Notes under the pieces: model-generated
What the model was told of the DNA's origin: nothing
Database searches by the model: none
Seen by the model: the letters and a program-made list of their open reading frames with translations, nothing else
Translations under genes and position numbers: made by a program
Part shown: positions 25,950 to 35,060 of the stretch, in pieces
Position numbering within the stretch: the first letter of the stretch is position 1
Layout: every line of letters begins with the position of its first letter
DNA from: Sphingomonas citricola
GTDB lineage: Bacteria > Pseudomonadota > Alphaproteobacteria > Sphingomonadales > Sphingomonadaceae
Reading direction: 5' to 3'
Length of the DNA stretch: 64,000 nt
Assembly (NCBI RefSeq): GCF_019429535.1
Contig: NZ_JAHXZM010000002.1
Coordinates: 124,001-188,000, forward strand

Positions 25950-27227
25950 ATGACCATGCGGTGGCTGTTGATGGCGGCGACGCTGCTGCTGGGCGGCGCG
26001 GCGGCAGCACCGAGTGATCCGCCCGCGCTGCTGCTGCGCCCCGCGGGCGTGTTCGACGGGGTGGACGGCATCGTCCATGCCGGGTGGCAGGTGCTGGTGC
26101 GCGGCGACCGGATCGCGGCGGTCGGCCCGTCGCTGTCGGTGCCAGCGGGTGCGCGCGTCATCGATCTGGCGGGCGCGACGCTGATGCCGGGGATGATCGA
26201 GGGGCACGGCCACCTGTTCCTCCACCCGTACGACGAGGCGAGCTGGGACGATCAGGTGCTGCACGAGCCGCTCGCGCTGCGTACCGCGCGCGCGGTGGCG
26301 AACGCGCGCGCGACGCTGCGCGCGGGCTTCACCAGCGAGCGCGATCTCGGAACCGAAGGCGCGGGCTACGCCGACGTCGGACTGAAGCAGGCGATCGACC
26401 AGGGGATCGTCGAGGGCCCGCGGCTGAGCGTCGCGACCCGCGCGATCGTCGCGCTCGGCGCGTATGGCCCGAAAGGGTTCGAGCCCGGCGTCGCGATCCC
26501 GCAAGGGGCGGAGGAAGTGTCGGGAACGGACCAGATGGTCGCCGCGGTCCGCCGGCAGATCGCGGCGGGGGCCGATTGGGTGAAGCTCTACGCCGACTAT
26601 CGCTGGCGCAGCGGCGAGGACGCGCGCGCGACGTTGAGCGTGGACGAGATCAAGGCCGCGGTCATGGCGGCGCACGATGCCGGGCGTCCGGTCGCGGTCC
26701 ACGCCTCGACCGCGGAGGGGATGCGTCGCGCGGTCGCGGCAGGCGTCGACACGATCGAGCACGGTTACGGCGGGACGCCCGCGATCTTCGCGAGCATGGC
26801 CGCGAAGGGGATCGCGCTGTGCCCGACGCTCGCCGCGGCGGACGCGAGCGCGCGCTATCGTGGCTGGACCGGCGCGGAGCCTGCGCCGCCCGCGGTTCGC
26901 ACCGCGCGCGATAGCTTCCGCGCCGCGCGCGCGGCGGGCGTGCCGATCTGCATGGGCGGCGACGTCGGCGTCTACGCGCACGGCAGCAACGCGCGCGAAA
27001 TGGTGCTGATGGCGGCAGGCGGGATGACGCCCGCGCAGGTGCTGATCGCCGCGACCTCGGGCAACGCGCGCTGGATGCGGATGGGCGACCGGCTGGGTGC
27101 GGTGAAGCCGGGGTTGCTCGCCGATCTGGTCGCGATCGCGGGCGATCCGACCGCCGACATCGCCGCGGCCAAGGCCGTACGTCTGGTGATGAAGAACGGC
27201 GCGGTGGTCGCGCCGAACGTCGAATGA
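25950..27227 (+). CDS. Exported metal-dependent amidohydrolase
   Basis: This 425-residue protein has a signal peptide (about 1-20) and the amidohydrolase barrel. HxH is seen in MIEGHGHLF (His86, His88). The candidate carboxylated lysine is in GADWVKLYAD, further His in PVAVHAST and TIEHGYG, and the Asp in MGGDVGV. It resembles imidazolonepropionase-like/prolidase-type amidohydrolases that cleave dipeptides or acylated amino acids. GGGGAGAG precedes the start. It lies back to back with the acylase gene, and the pair could act in sequence on N-acyl amino acids or peptides (inference). Confidence 0.88.
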   Translation: MTMRWLLMAATLLLGGAAAAPSDPPALLLRPAGVFDGVDGIVHAGWQVLVRGDRIAAVGPSLSVPAGARVIDLAGATLMPGMIEGHGHLFLHPYDEASWDDQVLHEPLALRTARAVANARATLRAGFTSERDLGTEGAGYADVGLKQAIDQGIVEGPRLSVATRAIVALGAYGPKGFEPGVAIPQGAEEVSGTDQMVAAVRRQIAAGADWVKLYADYRWRSGEDARATLSVDEIKAAVMAAHDAGRPVAVHASTAEGMRRAVAAGVDTIEHGYGGTPAIFASMAAKGIALCPTLAAADASARYRGWTGAEPAPPAVRTARDSFRAARAAGVPICMGGDVGVYAHGSNAREMVLMAAGGMTPAQVLIAATSGNARWMRMGDRLGAVKPGLLADLVAIAGDPTADIAAAKAVRLVMKNGAVVAPNVE

Positions 27228-27369
27228 CGGGTGGTTCGAGCTGACGTCGCGCGGGATATTGCGGTGCGGGGCGGGACCGCGCGCGATCGTCGCGTCGACG
27301 GACGCTTTAGCGCTTCACCGCGGATCACCGCGCCACTAGGCTCCCCCCGATCATCATCGGGGGACCAGA

Positions 27370-29199
27370 ATGCGCAACCTGCCTTGGCTCATCGCCGCCG
27401 CTCTCGTGGTCGCGGCACCCGCAGGGATCGCGGCGCAGACGCCCGCGGCGCTGGCCGTCCCCGTCGAGGACGCGCGCTTCTACGCATTCCTCGACCAGGA
27501 ATTCGCCGCGGCGCTGCGCGATCGTCCGCAACTGGCGACGCAGCTGGGCATGAAGGACGGGCAGGACCGGCTCGACGACATCAGCGACGCGGCTGAACTG
27601 CGCCGGCTGGATTGGCGTCGCGGCAGCGTTTCGCGGATGAAGGCAGCGTTCGACCGGGCGAAACTGTCGCCGGGCGCCCAGGTCAATTACGACATCTGGG
27701 CGCTCGAACTCGACCGCGCCGAACTCGGCTACCGCTTCCGGTTGCAGGCGCCGCCCTTTTATTCGTTTCTCTATTCGGCGCACGCGCAACTGCCGAACTT
27801 CATGATCAACACGCATACGGTGCAGGATGCGCAGGACATGCGCGCCTATGCCGCCCGGTTGCGCGCGATGCCCGCTGTGCTCGACACAGCCATCCAGCAG
27901 AGCCGCGTGTCCGACGCCGCCGGCGTGCGTGCGCCGCGATTCCAGATCGAGCGCATCATCAGCGGAAGCCGCGCGATCGTGACCGGCGCGCCGTTCGATG
28001 GCGGTCCGGCCTCGCCCTTATGGGCCGACGCGCAGGCGAAGGTCGCCAAGCTCAAGGACGGCGGAAAGGTCACCGCTGCCGAAGCGACGACCCTGCTCGC
28101 CGACACGCGCGCCGCGTTGCTGACGATCAAGCCGGCGTACGACCGCGTGATCGGCTGGGCCGAGGCCGACCTGCCGACCGCGCCGAGCGGCCGCGTCGGC
28201 GCGCTGACCCTGCCCGATGGGGCTGCGTGGTATGCCGCGGCGCTGAAGCTCAACACCACGACCGACCTGACCGCGGATCAGATCCACAAGATCGGTCTGG
28301 CCGAGGTGAAGCGGATCGAGAACGAGCAGGACGCGGTCGCGCGCGCGGCCGGACTGAAGGACCGCCACGCCTTCTACGCGCAAATCGCACAGCGTTTTCC
28401 CGTCGTGCCGTGGAACGACCAATTGCGGGCGAAATATCTGCGCGACGCGAATGCCGCGCTCGCGTTCAATCGCACCTTGCTGCCCAAATACTTCGGAAAG
28501 CTGCCGGTCCACGCGATGGAGGTCGTTCGCGAGCCGTCGTTCAGCGAGGTCGCGGGCGGCGCGGCGCACGCCGCCGGACCAAGCCGCGACGGCGCGCGTC
28601 CGGGCCGCGTCTACGTCCACCTGCTCGGCACCACCGACGCGACCCCGCCGTCGGCGCTGCGCGACCTGATGTGCCACGAAGGCGTGCCGGGTCACGTGAT
28701 GCAGGGCGATATCCAGGTCGGCCAGAGCGGCGGGCCGAAGTTCCGGCAGAGCACACGTTACGTCGCGTTCGGCGAGGGCTGGGGCCTGTATGCCGAGGCG
28801 TTGTGCAAAGAGATGGGAGCCTATCCCGAGCCGTCGGACGATTTCATGCGGCTCGACGCCGAGCTGTTCCGCGCCGCGCGGCTGGTCGTCGACACCGGCA
28901 TCCATGCCGAGGGATGGACTGAGCAACAGGCGATCGATTATCTCGTCAACACCGGGCGCGCCGCTCCCGATCAAGGGCGATCCGAGGTACGCCGCTATAT
29001 CACGCTGCCGGGGCAGGCGACGGGCTACAAGATCGGGATGATCAAGATCGTCGAGCTGCGCCGCCGCGCTGAACGCGAACTCGGGGCGAAATTCGACATC
29101 CGCGGCTTCCACGACCTGCTGATCGGATCGGGCTCACTGCCGCTGCCGATCCTCGAGCGACAGGTCGACGGCTGGATCGCGATGCGTCGACGTAGCTGA
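27370..29199 (+). CDS. DUF885 family exported metallopeptidase-like protein
   Basis: The 609-residue protein has a Sec signal peptide (about 1-22). It carries the DUF885 (PF05960) signature HEGVPGHVMQ at 436-445, a zinc-site variant of HExxH, followed by the second motif FGEGWGLYAEALCKEMG. These features relate it to M32-type peptidases. It is predicted to be a periplasmic peptidase or amide hydrolase. It follows the amidohydrolase after 142 bp with no obvious terminator, extending the exported-hydrolase island. Confidence 0.88.
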   Translation: MRNLPWLIAAALVVAAPAGIAAQTPAALAVPVEDARFYAFLDQEFAAALRDRPQLATQLGMKDGQDRLDDISDAAELRRLDWRRGSVSRMKAAFDRAKLSPGAQVNYDIWALELDRAELGYRFRLQAPPFYSFLYSAHAQLPNFMINTHTVQDAQDMRAYAARLRAMPAVLDTAIQQSRVSDAAGVRAPRFQIERIISGSRAIVTGAPFDGGPASPLWADAQAKVAKLKDGGKVTAAEATTLLADTRAALLTIKPAYDRVIGWAEADLPTAPSGRVGALTLPDGAAWYAAALKLNTTTDLTADQIHKIGLAEVKRIENEQDAVARAAGLKDRHAFYAQIAQRFPVVPWNDQLRAKYLRDANAALAFNRTLLPKYFGKLPVHAMEVVREPSFSEVAGGAAHAAGPSRDGARPGRVYVHLLGTTDATPPSALRDLMCHEGVPGHVMQGDIQVGQSGGPKFRQSTRYVAFGEGWGLYAEALCKEMGAYPEPSDDFMRLDAELFRAARLVVDTGIHAEGWTEQQAIDYLVNTGRAAPDQGRSEVRRYITLPGQATGYKIGMIKIVELRRRAERELGAKFDIRGFHDLLIGSGSLPLPILERQVDGWIAMRRRS

Positions 29200-29313
29200 G
29201 CGGCGGGGTCGGCAACGGTTCCGGCGGGGCGGCTATCGGCGGTGCGTCGTCGTGCGGGGGGCAGGGGGCGGCGATGAACTCGAGTCGTCTTACGAACCGC
29301 GCCGATCGCCGCG

Positions 29314-30015
29314 CTAGACGTGTGACAGCGCGCCGGCGAGGATGACCGGGCCCGTCGGCTGACCGGTCGGCGAGCCGCCCGCGGGCTCGACCGAAACGGC
29401 GAGCTGGTCCCCGGCGGCGAGCCGCTGCGACCGCGATACCGTCAGCCGAGGGTCGCCCGCTTCCGCGAGCACGCCCAGCGAGACGGGCTTGCCGCCCGCG
29501 GGGATGCGCCACAGCTCACCCGCCCGCCCGCCGGGTACGGCGACGCTGGTCGACAGGCGCAGCGTCGCCGTATCGCGGTCGAACACCGCGACGATCGGCT
29601 GCGCCGCGGCCTTGTCGGTCGGGAGCAGCGACGCGACGAGCAGGTCGGGCGATGTCGCGACCGTCGGCGGGGCGGGCACTTGGACCGTGCGCGTGACGGG
29701 ATGCGTCCACGCGATGATCGAGGCCGCCAGCGCGCCGAGCGCGCCGCCGATGCCGATCCACCGCCAGCGCGACCGACCACGCGGTTCGCCAGGCAGGGGG
29801 ATCGTCAGCCGCTGTTCGATCCGGTCGCGCAGTGCCGCGGGCGGTTCGACCTCCTCCGCGGCGTCGAGCAGCGGTGCCATCTGTTGGTGCCACCATTCCA
29901 CCTCGCGCGCGAAGGCGACGTCGTGCGCGGCACGCGCCGACGCGCGCGCGTGTTCGTCGCCGGTCAGGAGCCCGATCGACAATTCCGCGGCGAGCAGACG
30001 ATCGTCATCCGTCAT
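29314..30015 (-). CDS. Anti-sigma factor, RskA/ChrR-like
   Basis: This 233-residue protein has an N-terminal cytoplasmic anti-sigma domain (about 1-75, LLAAELSIGLLTGDEHARA, a zinc-less ASD). One membrane helix follows (about 86-103, WIGIGGALGALAASIIAW). The periplasmic C-terminal domain (AGELWRIPAGGKPVSLGVL) is typical of RskA. Its start overlaps the sigma-factor gene by 11 bp, the usual arrangement for a cognate pair. It should hold the sigma factor inactive until an envelope signal releases it. Confidence 0.9.
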   Translation of the reverse strand: MTDDDRLLAAELSIGLLTGDEHARASARAAHDVAFAREVEWWHQQMAPLLDAAEEVEPPAALRDRIEQRLTIPLPGEPRGRSRWRWIGIGGALGALAASIIAWTHPVTRTVQVPAPPTVATSPDLLVASLLPTDKAAAQPIVAVFDRDTATLRLSTSVAVPGGRAGELWRIPAGGKPVSLGVLAEAGDPRLTVSRSQRLAAGDQLAVSVEPAGGSPTGQPTGPVILAGALSHV

Positions 30016-30592
30016 CGCGCAGGCACTCGCGAAGCCGGATCAGGGCGCGGCGGATCATGCTCTTCATCGTCGGCAGCGGCGTCGCCGACCGTTCCGCGAC
30101 CTCGGCGTAGGTCAATCCGTCGACAAAGGCGGCGCGAATGGCCGCGCGGGGTCGGTCGTCGAGGCTGTCGACGCAGTGCCGCAGCCGCGCGTGCTCCTCC
30201 GCGATCACGAGCAGTTGCTCGGCGAGGAGGCCGTCGTCGGGGAGGGTCGTGGCGATCGCGTCGCTCGCGCCGTCGCTCGCCACGAGGTGGAGCGGACGCG
30301 CGCGCCGCCAGTCGAGCGCGCGGTTGCGCGCGATGGTGCACAACCACGTCACGGGATTGCCCCGCGCCGGCTCGTACGCGCCCGCGCGCCGCCAGATGAT
30401 GAGATAAACTTCCTGCAACACGTCCTCGGCTGCCTGTCGTTCACCGCAGATACGTAGGCAGATGCCAAATAGCTTCGGTGCCGTCATGTCATAAACATGA
30501 CGAAACGCCCGCCGGTCACCGCCCGCGCTTTCGGCAAGTGCGGTGATCAGCGCCTTTCGGCGTGCCAGCGCGTCAGTTTGATCGACCGTCAC
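30005..30592 (-). CDS. ECF RNA polymerase sigma factor (SigK/RpoE-like)
   Basis: The product is 195 residues with region 2 (FRHVYDMTAPKLFGICLRICGERQAAEDVLQEVYLIIWRRA) and region 4 (LDDRPRAAIRAAFVDGLTYAEVAERSATPLPTMKSMIRRALIRLRECL). The apparent GTG start at 30592 has a poor ribosome binding site, so a slightly later start is possible. It is encoded with its RskA-type anti-sigma factor. The divergent ferritin-like genes starting 107 bp away are plausible targets (inference). Confidence 0.93.
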   Translation of the reverse strand: MTVDQTDALARRKALITALAESAGGDRRAFRHVYDMTAPKLFGICLRICGERQAAEDVLQEVYLIIWRRAGAYEPARGNPVTWLCTIARNRALDWRRARPLHLVASDGASDAIATTLPDDGLLAEQLLVIAEEHARLRHCVDSLDDRPRAAIRAAFVDGLTYAEVAERSATPLPTMKSMIRRALIRLRECLRDDG

Positions 30593-30699
30593 TTTTTTAT
30601 GACCGTGCCCGCATCCTATCCCGGATTAACCCCGTACCTCCAAGCGCCCACGTGATGGAAGCCGTTGCGTGACGATTTTCCGTGGGCGGGAGGTGCCTA

Positions 30700-31698
30700 G
30701 TGACGATGCAGGACGTTCGAGCCGAGCAGGATCAGTTGATCGAGACCTTTGACGGGCGCGCCCGTCGCCGCGCGGATCGACGCGCGTTCTTTACCGCGGC
30801 ACTCGGCGTCGCCGCCGCAGGGAGCGCGTTCGCCTACGCCGATCCGGCGCTGGCGCAGACCGCCGTGACCGACAACGACGTGCTCAATTTCGCGCTGAAC
30901 CTCGAATATCTCGAGGCGCAATTCTACCTCTACGCGGTCAACGGCAGTGGCCTTGCCAGCACCCTGACCGCGAGCGGCAGCGGCGCGGCCGGCGGCACCG
31001 TCACCGGTGGCGCGCAGGTCAATTTCTCCGGCGATCCGCTGGTGGGCGCCTACGCGCGTGAGATCGCGGAGGACGAGCGCGCGCACGTCGCGTTCCTGCG
31101 CACCGCGCTCGGTTCGGCGGCGGTGGCGATGCCCAACATCAACATCAGTGGCGACGCGAACGGTGCGTTCACCGCGGCGGCGCGCGCGGCGGGCGTGGTC
31201 GGCGCGACCGAGACGTTCAACCCCTATTCCTCGCCGACCAACTTCCTGCTGGGCGCGTTCATCTTCGAGGACGTGGGCGTTACCGCCTACAAGGGCGCGG
31301 CGCCGCTGCTGAGCAACAAGACCTTCCTGGAGGCCGCGGCTGGCATCCTGGCGGTTGAGGCGTATCACGCCGCGATCGTGCGCACGACGCTCTATTCGAA
31401 GGGCGTGCAGGGGTTGATCGACGCGACCGAGAAGATCTCGAACGCGCGCGACACGCTCGACGGCAACCCGACGCTCGACGCGGTGCGCGGCATCGGTCCC
31501 GACGACGATCAGGGCATCGCGCCCTCGGGTAGCGGGACGACGCTGACCGCCAATCTGGCGCCGCTCAACAGCAACGGCCTCGCCTACAGCCGCACGCCCG
31601 GGCAGGTGCTCAACATCGTCTACCTGAACGCCGGCACCGCCACGATGGGCGGCTTCTTCCCCAACGGCGTCAACGGAAACATCAAGTCGACCACCTGA
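30700..31698 (+). CDS. Tat-exported ferritin-like domain protein (copy 1)
   Basis: I chose GTG 30700, well spaced from GGGAGG; ATG 30706 is also possible. The 332-residue product has a Tat leader ([20 protein letters not shown]) and a Ferritin_2/PF13668-type domain. Acidic and His residues lie in [44 protein letters not shown] and [14 protein letters not shown], the four-helix metal-site pattern. This family includes the plant desiccation-related protein PCC13-62. It is closely similar to the next gene over most of its length, so the two are a tandem duplication. Likely extracytoplasmic role in stress or metal handling (inference). Confidence 0.88.
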   Translation: MTMQDVRAEQDQLIETFDGRARRRADRRAFFTAALGVAAAGSAFAYADPALAQTAVTDNDVLNFALNLEYLEAQFYLYAVNGSGLASTLTASGSGAAGGTVTGGAQVNFSGDPLVGAYAREIAEDERAHVAFLRTALGSAAVAMPNINISGDANGAFTAAARAAGVVGATETFNPYSSPTNFLLGAFIFEDVGVTAYKGAAPLLSNKTFLEAAAGILAVEAYHAAIVRTTLYSKGVQGLIDATEKISNARDTLDGNPTLDAVRGIGPDDDQGIAPSGSGTTLTANLAPLNSNGLAYSRTPGQVLNIVYLNAGTATMGGFFPNGVNGNIKSTT

Positions 31699-31750
31699 TG
31701 GGTGTCGTCCGGCTGATGAATTCCACCGACGTTCTCAAGGAAAGTTTCAC

Positions 31751-32794
31751 ATGATCGACCCGTTCAAAGCCATCGAGATCCTCTCGGCCGCCGAAAACCG
31801 CCGTGCCGCGCGGCGCGGTTTCCTGAAGGCCGCAGGCGGCGGCGCCGTCCTGCTCGGCGGCGCGTCGCTCCTTTCGGCGTGCAAGGAAGACCAGAACTAC
31901 CCGCCGACGCCGCAGCCCACCCCGACGCCGACCCCCACGCCGACGGCGGTGAGCGACAGCGACATCCTGAACCTCGCGCTCAACCTCGAATATCTCGAAG
32001 CGCAATTCTACCTCTACGCGGTCAACGGTACCGGTTTGTCCGCCGCGCAGACGGCGAGCGGATCGGGCGCTGCGGGCGGTACGGTGACGGGCGGCGCCAA
32101 GGTCGACTTCACGGGTGACCCCGTCGTCGGCGCCTATGCGCGCGAGATCGCGGCGGACGAGGCCGCGCACGTCGCGTTCCTTCGCACCGCGCTCGGCTCG
32201 GCGGCGGTGGCGATGCCCAACATCAACATCGACGGCGGTGCGAACGGTGCCTTTACCGCCGCGGCGCGTGCCGCCGGCGTGATCGGTGCGAGCGACACGT
32301 TCAATCCGTATTCGTCGCCCGAGAACTTCCTGCTCGGGGCGTTCATCTTCGAGGACGTGGGCGTCACCGCCTACAAGGGTGCAGCCCCGCTGCTGTCGAA
32401 CAAAACCTATCTCGAAGCGGCCGCGGGTATCCTCGCTGCCGAATCGTACCACGCGGGGATCGTCCGCACGGTACTCTACGCGAAGGGCATGTCGACCACC
32501 GCGCTGATCACCGCGACGACCAAGATCTCCGACGCGCGCGATCTGCTCGACGGTACGCCGACGAACGACGACATCCGCGGCATCGGGGCGGATGACGATC
32601 AGGGGCTGGTCGGAGCGAACAACACCGCTAACCTCGTGCCCGCCAACACCAACGGGCTCGCCTACAGCCGCAACAGCCAGCAGGTGCATAACATTGTGTA
32701 CCTGAATGCGACCGGTGCCAACCGGACCGGTGGCGGCTTCTTCCCCAACGGCACCAACAACCCGAACGCATCGCTGCGCGTCGGTCTTTCCTGA
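31751..32794 (+). CDS. Tat-exported ferritin-like lipoprotein (copy 2)
   Basis: The 347-residue paralogue of the preceding protein starts at ATG 31751 after AAGGAAAG. It has a Tat leader (RRAARRGFLKAAGGGAVLLGG) followed by a lipobox (LLSAC) and a Pro-Thr repeat linker (about 52-65), so unlike copy 1 it should be membrane-anchored. The ferritin-like domain keeps [44 protein letters not shown] and ILAAESYHAGIVR. A strong hairpin follows the stop, so the pair probably forms one transcription unit. Confidence 0.88.
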   Translation: MIDPFKAIEILSAAENRRAARRGFLKAAGGGAVLLGGASLLSACKEDQNYPPTPQPTPTPTPTPTAVSDSDILNLALNLEYLEAQFYLYAVNGTGLSAAQTASGSGAAGGTVTGGAKVDFTGDPVVGAYAREIAADEAAHVAFLRTALGSAAVAMPNINIDGGANGAFTAAARAAGVIGASDTFNPYSSPENFLLGAFIFEDVGVTAYKGAAPLLSNKTYLEAAAGILAAESYHAGIVRTVLYAKGMSTTALITATTKISDARDLLDGTPTNDDIRGIGADDDQGLVGANNTANLVPANTNGLAYSRNSQQVHNIVYLNATGANRTGGGFFPNGTNNPNASLRVGLS

Positions 32795-32801
32795 GCAAAC
32801 A

Positions 32802-32835
32802 GGGCGCTCGAACCGGCTATTCGGTTCGAGCGCCC
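32802..32835 (+). terminator. Hairpin terminator after the ferritin-like pair
   Basis: A perfect 14-bp stem (GGGCGCTCGAACCG at 32802-32815, complement at 32822-32835) has a 6-nt loop and begins 8 nt after the stop codon. The following GTCCCTTTG is only weakly T-rich. Confidence 0.75.
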
Positions 32836-33010
32836 GTCCCTTTGATCACGTCGCAGACTGACGTGATTCCGGCCTGAGCGCGTTCGGATCGCGTACCGCG
32901 GCACCCCAGATCGTCCGTCGAACAAGACATCTCCTTTCGCGACCGCTACCAATGCGCAGCAGGTCGGGCGCGCAGCCGCGTGTGCGAACGGTAGCGAGGG
33001 ATCGGATGTC

Positions 33011-33685
33011 ATGAAGCTGCTGCTGGTCGAGGACGATGCCGAGTTCGCCACCACATTGTCGCAATCGCTCGAGGCGCTCGACCATCAGGTGACCGTCGCG
33101 GCGGACGGACTGGCGGCGATCGATGCCAACGATCGCGAGCGTTTCGATGCGGTCATCCTCGACCGGATGCTGCCGCACATGGAAGGCACGACACTGGTGG
33201 AACGGCTGCGCGAGCGCGGACAGACGCTGCCCGTGCTGATGCTCTCCGCGCTCGGGCATTCGATCGACAAGGTCGACGGTCTGAAGGCGGGGGCGGACGA
33301 TTACATCGTCAAGCCGACGCCGGTCGGCGAGATCGACGCGCGGCTGACCGCGCTGGTACGTGCGCGGGGGTGGAAGGGGGAGGGGGCCAACACCTTGCGC
33401 GCCGGACGGATCCTCGTGAACCCGGGTAAGCACCGCGCGTGGTACGGCGACGACGCGCTCGACCTTTCCAATCTCGAGTTCAAGCTGCTGAGCGAACTGG
33501 CGCGCAACGCGGGCAGCTTCGTCACCCGCACGATGCTGCTGGAGCGGGTGTGGGGATATGATTTCGAGCCCGCCACCAACATCATCGAGGTGCAGGTCCG
33601 CTCGCTGCGGCGAAAGCTGACCGCGAACGGCGCCCCCGACCCGATCGTTACCAAGCGCGGCGTGGGATATATGCTGGAGCAGTGA
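33011..33685 (+). CDS. OmpR-family response regulator
   Basis: The 224-residue regulator has a receiver domain with DD at 8-9, the phosphoacceptor Asp51 (AVILDRMLP) and a conserved Lys in YIVKPTP. A C-terminal winged-helix domain follows (NLEFKLLSELARNAGSFVTRTMLLERVWGYDF and VDVRSLRRK-like VQVRSLRRK). It forms an operon with the histidine kinase that begins 2 bp after its stop. No target can be named from sequence. Confidence 0.93.
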   Translation: MKLLLVEDDAEFATTLSQSLEALDHQVTVAADGLAAIDANDRERFDAVILDRMLPHMEGTTLVERLRERGQTLPVLMLSALGHSIDKVDGLKAGADDYIVKPTPVGEIDARLTALVRARGWKGEGANTLRAGRILVNPGKHRAWYGDDALDLSNLEFKLLSELARNAGSFVTRTMLLERVWGYDFEPATNIIEVQVRSLRRKLTANGAPDPIVTKRGVGYMLEQ

Positions 33686-33686
33686 G

Positions 33687-35060
33687 GTGACCTCGCTGCG
33701 GTCGCTGCTCTTCGCTTTTCTGGCGCTGTTCGCCGCGGCGACAGCGCTGACCGGTTACGCGACGTACAGCGCGTCGCACGCCGCGATCACGGGTCTGGTC
33801 GACGCGCGGATCGATCTGGTCGCCGACGCGATCACCGACGGCGTCAGGCCGGGCGACGCTGCCGCGATCCTCGCGCGGATCGATCGCTTCGCGCATCGCC
33901 GCGACACCGGGGATATCGGGTTCGAGCTCGAGGATGTGCGGGGCCGCCGGCTGGGAGGGAACGTCGCGCTCGCGCGTGCGATCGCACCGGGTTATTCGAG
34001 CGTGTCGGGTAGCGACGGCATCGCCGGGCTGACCGCCGGGCGGGCCGAACGGCGCGACGTGGGCGGGGGGCTGCGCCTCATCACCATCGCGGAGACCGAG
34101 CCGGTCGACGGTTACGCGTTCATCCGCGCGCGCAATTACATGATCGGCTTCGGCGCGATCATGCTGATCGTGCTGACGGGCACCGCGACCTTCGCACTGA
34201 TCGTTCGGCGCCGCATCGGCGAAGTGCGCGCGACGGCGGCGGCGATCGTCAACGGCGACTTGCAGCACCGCGTCCCGGTCCCCGCGCGCGGCGGCGCCTT
34301 CGCCGCGCAGGCGGAGGCGTTCAACCACATGCTCGACCGCGTGGCGGCGCTGATGGATGGGCTGCGGCAGGTCAGCAGCGAGGTGGCGCACGATCTGCGC
34401 ACCCCGCTCGCGCGGTTGCGCGGGCGTCTGGCGCTCGCCGCCGATGCGCCGACCGCGGCGGCGATGCGACACGAGATCGAGCAGGCGACCGAGCAATGCG
34501 ACATGCTGCTCGCGACCTTCTCCGCGATCCTGCGCATCGCCGAGGTCGAGGGCGGAGACAGGCGCGCGCGCTTCGCGCCCGTCGATCTCGCGTCGCTGAT
34601 GGGGGAGGTGATCGAAACGCTGCGCGACGCGGCGGCGGAAACGGGGCACCGCCTGACCGGCGCCGCGACGCACCCGGTCCAGATCATCGGGGACCGGGGG
34701 TTGCTCGCGCAGGCGCTGGTCAATCTGGTCGAGAATGCGCTGACGCATACGCCCGCGGGATCGGTCGTCACGGTCGCGGTCGCGCAGGATCGCGGGCGCG
34801 CGAGTGTCTGCGTTGCTGATAATGGGCTCGGGATCGCTCCCGCGGATCACGCACGCGCGCTCAGGCGATTCGGACGGCTGGACCCCAGCCGACACCGGCC
34901 GGGGCACGGTCTGGGGCTGCCGCTGGTACAGGCGATCGCGCACCTGCACGGGGGCGCGCTGACACTCGGTGACGCGGGGCCGGGGCTCGCCGCGACGATC
35001 AGCCTGACGGTCGCGCCGCGGGGCGTCGAGGGCCCCGCGACGGCCGACCTCAGAAGTTGA
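33687..35060 (+). CDS. Sensor histidine kinase
   Basis: The 457-residue kinase starts at GTG 33687, one base after the regulator stop. It has two membrane helices (about 4-24 and 151-173) flanking a short periplasmic sensor region. A HAMP segment (RRRIGEVRATAAAIVNGDLQHRV), a HisKA domain with phosphoacceptor His235 (SEVAHDLRTPLARLRGRL) and an HATPase domain (LVENALTHTPAGS, ADNGLGIAP, HGLGLPLVQAIAHLHGG) follow. The sensed signal is unknown. The gene's last 11 bp overlap the convergent TonB receptor gene. Confidence 0.93.
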   Translation: MTSLRSLLFAFLALFAAATALTGYATYSASHAAITGLVDARIDLVADAITDGVRPGDAAAILARIDRFAHRRDTGDIGFELEDVRGRRLGGNVALARAIAPGYSSVSGSDGIAGLTAGRAERRDVGGGLRLITIAETEPVDGYAFIRARNYMIGFGAIMLIVLTGTATFALIVRRRIGEVRATAAAIVNGDLQHRVPVPARGGAFAAQAEAFNHMLDRVAALMDGLRQVSSEVAHDLRTPLARLRGRLALAADAPTAAAMRHEIEQATEQCDMLLATFSAILRIAEVEGGDRRARFAPVDLASLMGEVIETLRDAAAETGHRLTGAATHPVQIIGDRGLLAQALVNLVENALTHTPAGSVVTVAVAQDRGRASVCVADNGLGIAPADHARALRRFGRLDPSRHRPGHGLGLPLVQAIAHLHGGALTLGDAGPGLAATISLTVAPRGVEGPATADLRS

